Positions 56,334 through 64,000 of a stretch of 64,000 nt of DNA are shown here, one piece after another; position 1 is the stretch's first letter; the number at the start of each line of letters is the position of its first letter. The stretch covers positions 434,001 through 498,000 of the forward strand of contig PCDI01000003.1 in assembly GCA_002778195.1 (NCBI GenBank). The letters are read 5' to 3'. The position numbers and the translations under genes were made by a program. The notes beneath the pieces were generated by a model. That model had not been told where the DNA came from. It did not search any database and was given only the letters and a program-made list of their open reading frames with translations. Source of the DNA: Raffaelea ambrosiae (lineage: Eukaryota; Ascomycota; Sordariomycetes; Ophiostomatales; Ophiostomataceae).

Positions 56334-57143
56334 TTACTCTTGATACGGTCGGTTCCGTGCGCGTCGGAGCACCTCCTCGAACGAGCGGTCATCAAAGGAG
56401 GGAGGGTCACCACCGCCGCAGCTATCCCGCGTGTAGTGATAGTCGTTGTGGAGGTAGTCGTGGTCGTGGTAGTCGTGGTCCCGCTTTCGGTCGTAGCTGT
56501 AGCGATCGTTGTACGGACCGTGATCCGAGTAGGGCGACGGACGTCCCGAGGTGGTCCGCGGACTCCGGCTGTGGCGCACCTTGTACCGGCTGTACCTTTC
56601 TTCTTTCCGGAACGCTGACGAGGCGGCTTCCCGGTAGCGCGAGTTGATGTCACCGTAGCGGGAGCTGCTGCTGCGGTAGTAGACGGGATCCTTGTGGTCG
56701 TCGTAGGGGTCGCTGGCAAACCGGACGTGCTTGCCTAGCGTGGATGTGGACGAGAGCGAGCCCGACAGAGGCGTAGACGAAGACGAAGAGGAGGGGGAGG
56801 AGCCATGTCGGTAACGCGACTCCGGCATGGGCGACACGTACAGTCCGTAGGTGTCGTAGACGGCCGTGGTGATGGTATCGGTGGTGCGTTCATAGGTGGA
56901 CGGCAACGGTGAGGTGCAGTAGTAGTATTTGCTGCGGCTGCTTCTGCTGCTTCTGCTTGGGTGCCTGGATGAGTGGTCTGTGTCGTACTTGTACGGCAGA
57001 GGTGTGTGTTTGCTGGAGTAGCTGGTGCTGGCGCCGTAGCGGGAGGCGGAGCTGCTGATGTTGGCGGCGACCGGAGTGTGAAGACCGTAGGAGACGTAGG
57101 CACCGGAGCGCGGAATGAAGCTGGAGAGCGATGAGAACCACAT
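56334..57143 (-). CDS. Ser/Tyr/Arg-rich protein of unknown function
   Basis: Not recognised. Single exon, 269 residues, with a good ATG at 57143 (MWFSSLSSFIPRSGAYVSYG). Composition is dominated by Ser, Tyr, Arg and Asp. There is a polyserine run (HGSSPSSSSSS), a short STLGKHVRFASDPYDDHKD segment reminiscent of RVxF-type phosphatase-docking motifs (KHVRF), and a Tyr/Asp/His-rich run (DYHDHDYLHNDYHYTRD). The C-terminal FDDRSFEEVLRRARNR looks helical. It is probably largely disordered. Codon usage and an uninterrupted frame favour a real gene, but compositional bias keeps confidence moderate. Confidence 0.6.
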   Translation of the reverse strand: MWFSSLSSFIPRSGAYVSYGLHTPVAANISSSASRYGASTSYSSKHTPLPYKYDTDHSSRHPSRSSRSSRSKYYYCTSPLPSTYERTTDTITTAVYDTYGLYVSPMPESRYRHGSSPSSSSSSTPLSGSLSSTSTLGKHVRFASDPYDDHKDPVYYRSSSSRYGDINSRYREAASSAFRKEERYSRYKVRHSRSPRTTSGRPSPYSDHGPYNDRYSYDRKRDHDYHDHDYLHNDYHYTRDSCGGGDPPSFDDRSFEEVLRRARNRPYQE

Positions 57144-60100
57144 GGTGGCTGTCTGGTTTGCTGGTGATTTTCTTGGTTATTGTTGATGGTGGTGGTGTTG
57201 TTGTTATTGTTGTTATTGTTGCTCTTTGATAGTGTGATCGAGCCCAAGACTTGCCTCTCGATGAGCAGAGAGTTAGAACAGAGTCAATAGGCGGCCGGGG
57301 GTCTTCCTTATTATGGACGTCTGGCAGTGGTTTCCGGTCTTCTGTTACTCGGATGGGAGTGTAGTCGAGACGGAACGCAGTGACGAAAGAATGAGGCGTC
57401 GCCGAGCTTCAAGTTTCAACAGGACAAAGAGAGTGGGTATCTTCGAGGTTGGGCTGGGGGCAGTTCTGCGCAATGACAGACGCAAGGGAGTGCTTTTTGT
57501 TCACAAACAGCCTCGTCCGGCAGGCTGTTGCTTCGTGTATGCTCGCTCTTTGTGTTTCTCGGCCTCAGGGCTGTTTGATATGGTTGTGGTGCTTGTGGGT
57601 ATGTTTATTTTTTATTTTTGTTTGTTTGTTTGTTTGTTTGGAGTGTGCTTTGTTGATGCTGATTTGTCTTTGTGGTGGATTGGGGGACAAGTTTATGCAG
57701 GAGAAGTTGACTGTGGCAATGCTCGGTAAGTAGTGATCGATGTTTTGCTTTTGTCTTTAGTTATGATGTTTGCTTGACTGTTTGTTTGCTTGGAAGCGGT
57801 TGGTATGAAGGAAAGAAAGAACAGACAAGATGACAAGAATCAGAGACGTCTACGAGGTATTTATACTACTTCCTCTCAGTCCAGAAGCCGGAACAGAGAG
57901 ACGTACGACGGACATGGCAATTGTGCCTTGTGTCGCCTTTTTCAAGGAAAACCCATCACGATGCTCGCCTTTGGCCTTCAACTGGGTCTCCAAAGGCAAG
58001 GCGACAGGTCACGTTCTAATGACTTGGTAGGCGCAGTGGGTTTTCACTATGAAAGAACGGTAGGCGACAGAGAATCTGTAACAGAATCTCAACAAAGGCG
58101 CCTTGTTGTATGCCAAATCTAGACGTAGACAGTGACTGTCAAGGGCTTGCTGTCGGGGTAGAAGGCCGTTTGTAAAGGGGGCCATATCGGGCCATGGGGG
58201 CCGGTCCCGTGGACCCATCGACGGCAAAGGGACCGTTCGTCGGGCACCAAGAGAACCAAAGGCGAGCAGAAAAAGGGAAGCAGGCAGACGTTAAACGGGC
58301 ACAGACGGACCTGCAACCCGTATACACAAGCGCTGTGACGGGGAAGATGTGGCCGCCTTTTAAGGCCACCCGGTCATGTGAGTAGGCCAGGCAAAGAAGG
58401 CGCAGAGCCTTTCCACAAAACGTGAAACAAAAGGCGCCCAAGCAAGAAAGAAAGCTTGAGCGAATTATTTCAATGACAAGGGTCTATGGCAGTCATGACG
58501 GGCACATTGGGTGGCAACCCGTCTCCCGCGTGGTCCACCCGTTCTCCATTTTGGCCGGGAGAGGTGTCTTTTGACACACCCAGCCTCGTGACGGCGGCCC
58601 CCATGAGCGGCCGGCAGGCAGGCAGACAGGAGAAAGCGGGCAGTGAATGGCCCCACGAGGGAACTACGGGGGAGTGAGTTCGCTGGTTGAAGTCCAAGTT
58701 CCGTGCGGGTTCTTTCGTTCTTGCCAGCCAAATCAAAGAAGGGTCGAGCGAGTTTCGATTTTGCGCAAGGCATTCTTCTTTGTTTGTTGTCACGAGTGGC
58801 AAAGAAATGGCACCAGACAAAGACCGGAGAGCAAGACTACGAGAAATCGACCGTGCTTCGACTCTTTCACAGAACGGGAGAGGTCCAAAGGAAAGAGAAA
58901 AGAGAAACAGGGGCTAAGGAAACAAGTATGCACGGAACCGGTTCACAAGCGGGATGGCCCTTCCTAGTTCGTGGCAACGGGCAATGATGCATGGCATGCA
59001 TATGCACGATAGGTGGATCGCTAGATCGTCGAATGGCTGGGGCCGGTAGACACTTTCTGTCAAGAGAAGGGGCGAGGGTAAGGGTAGAGACGAACTGGTG
59101 TGGATGGGAGGACTGCTAGGGCAGGGGGGTGCCCCAGATCGAGCCCTACCAGGCTGAGCCCTATCAGGTTGAGTCCTACCAGGTTGAGCACTTCTGGGTG
59201 TGATTGACGGTACTGGTTTGGCTGGTCAATTGTCGGCGACCATGTTTGGAGACCAAGTATGGAGGCCAGGCTGTGGATTGGGGGCGCAGTCGGCTCGGCA
59301 AAGGACAGTCAAAGAGGACAGCATCCCCGAGGCAAGAAAAGAGAGCCTGGCTATTTCTTGTAAGCCTCACCAATCAAGCGGGCCATTTCTTTGTATGTGT
59401 TTCTGGTGGCTCATTCTTTCGTCCTTTTCACTTTCTGCCTAAAACGCTTTTCTTGACTCTACGGATCTACGAAGAAGGCTTTGCACTTGTTTCAAAAGAG
59501 ACAAAACAACTGAGGCTTTGGTCATGGCGGTCTCATGGCCCCGGCCGGCCTACCTGGTCGAGTGCCTGAACACGCCACCAAAACACCAAAAAGGCGAGGA
59601 GGCTGTGCACGAGAAGAACAGAGAAGAACAGAGCAGTGAAACAAAGAGGCGATCGTCGTATACAAAGAGAATAGGTTGCGCCGAGTCGCTTTCGGAGACG
59701 CAGCCTGATTCGCCGGTGCCTCATATTTGTCTCGGGGCAATGATCTTGCTAGTCGTGAGGATGGTACACCGGTTTTGTACACTGTATCCGCACACATCCG
59801 CATCGAATCTGCACGCTGCCGTTCATAGCCTGCAGCCACCCCAATTGGCATCATGCAAGCCCATTTTCTTATTCGGAACTTGGCATCCGGGGCAATACGG
59901 CAGCATGCCCAAAGAAGTAAGAAACTTGCAATGTCTTTTTTTTTGCGGGGTGTGGTGTGGTGGGTGCTTGCTGATGCCCTGGCAGGGACAGTTCGGTATG
60001 TGGGCGTCGCACTGTCCGCACTTACACGCTCTCACACCAATGAAGATCGTGAAGATTGCCTGCTCACTTGTCATCTCACCTCACTCTTTGCCGTTTGTCG

Positions 60101-60398
60101 TACCGAGCCGCGGATGTAAGCATCCCCCCCACAAAAAGTCATGCATTCACAGATCGTGATTTCCATTTGCTCTCATTGGTTTTCATGGAACGACTAAAAA
60201 TTCATTCATTTGGCTACATATTGCGTAGTTACTACAAAAGTAAAACCTAGCCAGATCCCCATCCCTCCGTCCCCCCTGGGTGTCTCGTCTGTACATAATC
60301 GCCCGCTATCTTGTCGTGAATGTTTTTGTGCATGTTTTCATGTTCATGGGGTTTTTGAGATTTTTTTGTTGATTCGTTAAATTTTATTTTTTTCGTAT
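57144..60398. other. intergenic region of about 3.3 kb
   Basis: No gene is supported. The region holds a (TTTG)n stretch near 57622, a 15-bp tandem repeat at 59141-59200 and purine-rich plus-strand blocks near 58230-58300 and 58790-58920. A plus-strand frame of 213 codons at 59518-60159 has no motif and is treated as chance. Confidence 0.5.
59141..59200. repeat. 15-bp tandem repeat (GAGYCCTAYCAGGYT)
   Basis: Three close copies and one diverged copy lie head to tail in intergenic DNA. Confidence 0.85.
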
Positions 60399-62204
60399 TT
60401 ATTTCGGGGCGTCACCGATGCGGATGGCGACCGACTTGTTCTGCGTGTAGTTGGCCAGAGCAGCCTCGCCGAGCTCGCGGCCAATGCCGGACTCCTTGAA
60501 GCCACCGAACGGCAGCTGGTGGTGGAGCATGTTGTAGCCTGGATGGTTAGTATCAAAGAGTATAATATATCTTGTGGGGAAAATAAGGGCGGCAAGCAAA
60601 GAAATGGAACTCACAGTTGACCCAGACGGTACCGGCGTGCAGAGAGTTGGCGACGTGCAGAGCAGTGTTGAGGTCGTTGGTGTGGACGGCAGCGGCCAGA
60701 CCGTAGTTGCTGTCGTTGCCCAGCTTGATGACCTCGGCGGCGTCCTTGAACTTGGCAACAGCGCAGACGGGGCCGAAGATCTCCTCCTTCATGATGGTCA
60801 TCTCCTGGCTGACATCGGCGAAGACGGTGGGCTTGATGAAGTAGCCCTTGTCGCCGAGGCGCTCGCCACCCGTGACGCAAGTGGCGCCCTCATCCTTGCC
60901 GGCCTTGATGTAGCCCATGATGCGGTCGAACTGCAGCTTGGACACCTGGGGGCCCTGGAAGGTGTCGGCCTCGAAGGGGTCGCCGACCTTGTTCTTCTCG
61001 GCGCGGGCCTTGAAGGCGGCAACAAACTTGTCGTAGATGCCCTCCTGGACGTACACGCGGGAGCCGGCGCAGCAGGTCTGGCCGTGGTTGAAGTAGATGC
61101 CAAAGTTGACCCAGTCGACGGCAGCCTCAATGTCGGCGTCGTTGAAGACAATGTTGGGCGACTTGCCGCCCAGCTCGAGGGTGACCTTCTTCAGGTTGGA
61201 GGCGGCAGCGGCCTTCATGATGGTGCGGCCGACAGCGGTGGAGCCGGTGAAGGCGACCTTGTCAATGTCCATGTGCGCGGAGATGGCGTGGCCAGCAACG
61301 CGGCCGAAGCCGGAGACGATGTTGAGCACACCGGCGGGGAAGCCGGCCTCCTTGACGAGCTTGGCGAACAGCAGACCCGACAGCGGGGTCTGCTCGGCGG
61401 TCTTGAGCACAATGGTGTTGCCGGTGGCCAGGGCCGGGCCGATCTTCCAGGCCAGCATCAGCAGCGGGAAGTTCCAGGGGATGACCTGGCCGCAGACGCC
61501 AATGGGCTCCTGCTTGGTGTAGTGGAACATGTCGGGGGCCACGTCGATGGTCTTGCCGCCGATCTTGTCGGCCCAGCCGGCATAGTAGCGGATGGTGCCG
61601 ACAACCATGCCGACGTCGCCGCGGGCGAGCGTGATGGACTTGCCATTGTCGAGCGACTCAATGGCGGCCAGCTCGTCGGTGTGCTGCTCAATCAGGACGG
61701 CCAGCTTGTTCAGCAGAATGCCGCGCTGCTCGGGGGTGGTCTGCTTCCACTCGCCCTCAAAGGCCTTGCGGGCGGCAGCGACAGCCAGGTCAATGTCCTT
61801 CTCGGTGGCCTCGGCCACGGAGCAGATGACCTCCTCCGTGGCCGGGTTGGTGACCTCAAAGGTCTTCTTGTCCACACCCTGGACGAACTCGTTGTTGATG
61901 AAGCTGCGAGGGTGTGCGTTAGTGTGGGAGCTTCTCTTTTTTTTTCCTTTGTGTGCTGCTTTCAGTCTTGTTCTCTCTCTCTCTCCACTTACAGGCCGGT
62001 CGGCAACTTGATCGACGTGATAGGCGTCTTCACATCCACAGAGAGGCCCGACATCCTGAGAGCTGAAACGCTGAAGAGACGGTTGTATGAAGTCCGTTGG
62101 TAGTAGGAAGTTCTGGGCGCAGAGCAGAAAAGTCTAGGAACTCGAGCCAAATTCGAAACAGACGTGGCGGGCGCAAAACGCGAAGGCGAGACAAAAGGAG
62201 GCAT
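60399..62204 (-). CDS. aldA: aldehyde dehydrogenase (ALDH family), probable mitochondrial form
   Basis: NAD(P)-dependent oxidation of aldehydes such as acetaldehyde to acids. Exons on the minus strand are 62204-61993, 61903-60615 and 60538-60399; introns are GT..AG. From the ATG at 62204 the product is 546 residues. Its first 50 or so (MPPFVSPSRFAPATSVSNLA onward, rich in Arg and Ser with few acids) look like a mitochondrial presequence. A second in-frame ATG at 62054 would give the usual 496-residue cytosolic form. IPWNFPLLMLAWKIGPALA, FTGSTAVG, LELGGKSP (general-base Glu) and GQTCCAGSR (catalytic Cys, about residue 349) define the family. IFGPVCAV and PFGGFKESGIGRELG complete it. Identity is secure; the location, or dual location, is inferred from the presequence. 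Confidence 0.95.
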
Positions 62205-64000
62205 GGCGAAAAAAAAGAAGAAGAGAGAGGGACTAGAAAAGTGCGGGCAGCCGTTCGTTTGGCTTGTGTTATATACACGGAATCTCGTGTCTTGTGTTTG
62301 CTGGTGAGGAGAAGGCGGGGGTGATCCGACACGCAGACACACGAGACAAGAAAGAGGAGAAGTTCCCAAGGGCGGTACGGAACGAGACAAAGAGACTGGA
62401 GGGATGGAGGTGAGGAAGAGAGAGAGGGAACAAGGAGACGAATCGACGGAGGAGGGGGAAGGAGGAGGTAAATGAGGGGGAAGCAGGAGAGACAAGCCAG
62501 CCATTGGCCCACAGCTGCGGCCATGGCATGGCACAGTGGCCAGTTGTCCAGCTCGCGCGTTCGGTTGGGCGCGGGGAGGCGCAATGGCGCCAGCGAACCA
62601 GCAAACGACGAGAACGGACACATTGCCGGCCTCTCGGGGTAATGGGAGTAGGAGAAAGGGGAGGGGGGGGGGGGTGGTCTCTGAAGAGAGCATCTGCACG
62701 ATGATACCAGGGACCAGCCAGAAAGTACCTAGTTACACCGTAGTCTGGGGTCTGGGATGGCTGGCCAGAAACGACCCACAGCCGGGGCGGAGTCGACTTG
62801 TCCAAGAAGGAGCTACTTACTGTGCGCGCTGCTGTGTGTTGCTGTGAGTTTTGCTGAGTCTGTGTGGTCGTATGGCATGTGTGTCCAAAAATGTCCATGT
62901 ATGTCCGCTTGTACCTCCCCTATGGGTCCGCCCGCAATTGGGTACTTGCTGCGGACGCCTGGTGCGGATCCCAGGCCGCATCGCCTCCGAGCCAGACGGG
63001 CCAAGAGACCAGGAGACCAGGTCTGTCTCCGCACCAGCGCGCGTCTCCCAGACCTCCAGACATCCCTCTCTTCTCTGGCCTCGCTCCTTGCCATTCGCAG
63101 CGGCTCGTGGCCCGCAGCATCGCCGTTCTTGCCGCGCCGTGCTGTCTTTCTCTTACACGACAAATCAAGACTGACAGGCAGGCATATCGGCATCGGCAGC
63201 ACCCTTGGACATTCATGGACACCTACGCGTACAGCACTCCCACCACACACACACTATGTATTGTCCGATGTCGTGAATGCCGCCCCCCCCCCCTCCTACC
63301 CCTCTGTTGGAGTTTTTTGGGGTCATTTTTCCTTTTCGCCCTCGTTTGCGGTCCCCTTCGCCCTATTGCTGCGTACTGTGCCTGGCAGTTTCACCCATAG
63401 ACTCCCCCATTGCGGCTCTCGGGAAATACGACTAAACGCTTTCCGCGAGCAAATCCGCGTGAGAATCTCCTATTTCTAATACACGTACCCTATCGTGCTG
63501 TCTTGTTGGGGTTGATGGGGCGAGGGACCCTCTCTCTCGGGACAAAGGAGGACGAGCAGCAAAGTCCGCCCATGCTGTTTTTACACGCTGGCCGCAGTGC
63601 TACCGCATAGTGCTCCAACCCCTCCCCCACAGCACGAGGTGGTGGAGGATGGGGGAAAGAAGGTTTCTTCTAGGCGCTAGTCCTGTCTCGGGGCTAGCGC
63701 CATCTAGCTCAAGGAGCGGCACCGTGCCTGGTCAGATGTGTCCTTGTGCCTCGCACGGACCGCTATCGCAACCTGTCTTGGGTCTACCCTCACTCTGTAG
63801 TACCTACCCCATCGTCTGCCGGTGCGGTCACACTCCGGAGCACCGAGTCTCGCGTCAAGCTGACAGTTCCTTGCGGTTCCTTGTCGCCGAGAATGGCTGA
63901 AGGGGTTCAGATCTGGCCGACACGCACGGCACACATAACAAGATGCGGCCGATTTCTACATGCGGTTTACGTCAGTTTACATGCATTTCTAGACCTTCAC
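62205..64000. other. upstream region of aldehyde dehydrogenase
   Basis: No gene is supported to the window edge. The plus strand is purine-rich at 62205-62690 (pyrimidine-rich on the sense strand), which fits a 5' leader or core promoter. A G-run lies at 62663-62674. A gene running beyond 64000 cannot be excluded. Confidence 0.5.

Noticed and set aside
59518..60159. 213-codon plus-strand frame in intergenic DNA
   Set aside because: No motif, no splice context and irregular composition; treated as chance.
60574..62103. 509-codon plus-strand frame opposite the aldehyde dehydrogenase
   Set aside because: Antisense shadow of a strongly codon-biased gene; repetitive Gly/Val/Leu/Asp content and no domain.

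Overview
This window reads as nuclear DNA of a filamentous ascomycete (Pezizomycotina, probably a Sordariomycete; the class is an inference from protein style only). The protein-coding genes have short GT..AG introns of about 57-152 nt. They include fungal-specific families (a Zn2Cys6 regulator with a fungal transcription-factor domain, a PPG1-type phosphatase, a fungal-style ORC6 and an Ssp120-like EF-hand protein), and they are separated by long, simple-sequence-rich intergenic DNA. I support 18 genes. Exon boundaries were read from splice signals and checked for reading-frame continuity; every multi-exon model sums to a whole number of codons.

Layout. Positions 1-8349 are gene-poor with microsatellites. 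Positions 8350-19742 hold five genes that look like a small metabolic cluster: a flavin-containing monooxygenase, an alpha/beta hydrolase and a short-chain dehydrogenase on the minus strand, then a Zn2Cys6 regulator and a class A FAD monooxygenase on the plus strand. The regulator is divergent from the dehydrogenase. The shared promoter and the promoter of the last monooxygenase each contain a CGG-N11-CCG palindrome, the type of site such regulators bind. No polyketide synthase, NRPS or terpene cyclase is present, so a catabolic or detoxifying role is more likely than a complete biosynthetic pathway.

Positions 20014-22522 encode a single-pass membrane protein with a Cys-containing ectodomain and a long proline/serine-rich tail. 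After about 4 kb without a convincing gene come TRM12 (wybutosine synthesis), a second short-chain dehydrogenase, a steroid 5-alpha-reductase-family membrane enzyme, the mitochondrial i-AAA protease YME1 and a GRE2-like reductase. ORC6 and the EF-hand protein follow from a divergent promoter with an ACGCGT (MCB) box. PPG1 and UPF3 follow, also divergent.

The right third (46.4-64 kb) is sparse. It has a coiled-coil Ser-rich protein, a Ser/Tyr/Arg-rich orphan and an aldehyde dehydrogenase with an apparent mitochondrial presequence ahead of the usual cytosolic start. Upstream of several minus-strand genes there are kilobases of purine-rich plus strand, meaning pyrimidine-rich sense strand, which could be long 5' leaders. 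A 10-N gap lies in the ORC6 intron and a single N lies at 4328.
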